Of a DNA stretch of 24,807 nt, positions 24,804 to 24,807 are shown piece by piece. The DNA lies in contig RPFO01001276.1 of assembly GCA_009746045.1 (NCBI GenBank), positions 1 to 24,807 on the forward strand. Direction: 5' to 3'. The DNA is from Mesostigma viride. Taxonomy: Eukaryota; Streptophyta; Mesostigmatophyceae; Mesostigmatales; Mesostigmataceae. How positions within the stretch are numbered: the stretch's first letter is position 1; each line of letters begins with the position of its first letter. Below the pieces are notes generated by a model that had not been told where the DNA came from, did not search any database, and saw only the letters and a program-made list of their open reading frames with translations. Both the position numbers and the translations under genes were made by a program.

Positions 24804-24807
24804 CTGC

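Overview
The window looks like part of a eukaryotic chromosome carrying a decaying, endogenised large DNA virus (Nucleocytoviricota-like). The right 60% (about 12.7-24.8 kb, plus 8.2-10.0 kb) is dense, CpG-rich and intronless, with tightly packed genes on both strands. Several belong to families typical of giant viruses: a VLTF-2-like late transcription factor with a CWWC / CFCSFSC zinc motif, a PD-(D/E)XK endonuclease with the VDGY / FEFEG / WHGNP signature, a NifS-type cysteine desulfurase, a RING/TRAF-type zinc-finger protein and a probable DUF5760 coiled-coil protein. The host species cannot be named from the sequence; a GC-rich alga or other protist is a reasonable guess only.

The left third (about 339-8205) is not viral. 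It reads as one 7.9-kb transposon-like insertion. It is bounded by imperfect terminal inverted repeats and a short flanking direct repeat (TAGGAAAC / TAGGGAAAC), and it is filled with different hexamer microsatellites, a 614-bp near-perfect palindrome, broken transposon-type reading frames and a 173-bp tandem repeat. Viral sequence lies on both of its sides: a degraded fragment at 1-338, and the 3' part of the same repeat-rich gene from 8215 upward.

A second insertion sits at 10040-12711. It is a non-autonomous LTR retrotransposon in minus orientation, with 512/513-bp LTRs that differ by one base, TG...CA ends, a tRNA primer-binding site, a polypurine tract and a perfect 5-bp target duplication (GAGAT). 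It splits one very long viral gene: the 5' half is 14391-12712 and the 3' half is 10034-8215. The two halves are in the same frame across the duplicated target, so they were one ORF of at least 1,166 codons with two kinds of internal repeats.

To the right, in order: RING-TRAF gene (-), a small gene (+) that overlaps tail-to-tail with the coiled-coil gene (-), a 222-aa Gly/Tyr-rich protein (-), the nuclease (-), a protein with a basic tail (-), a divergent TATA-containing gap, a frameshifted 330-aa protein (+), a 133-aa protein (-), the cysteine desulfurase (-), a duplicated-domain protein (-), two overlapping plus-strand genes, VLTF-2 (+), and an edge gene (-). At least four of these carry single-base indels that break an otherwise well-preserved protein. 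This means either early pseudogenisation after integration or consensus errors in homopolymers and GC runs. No gene here is obviously host cellular.
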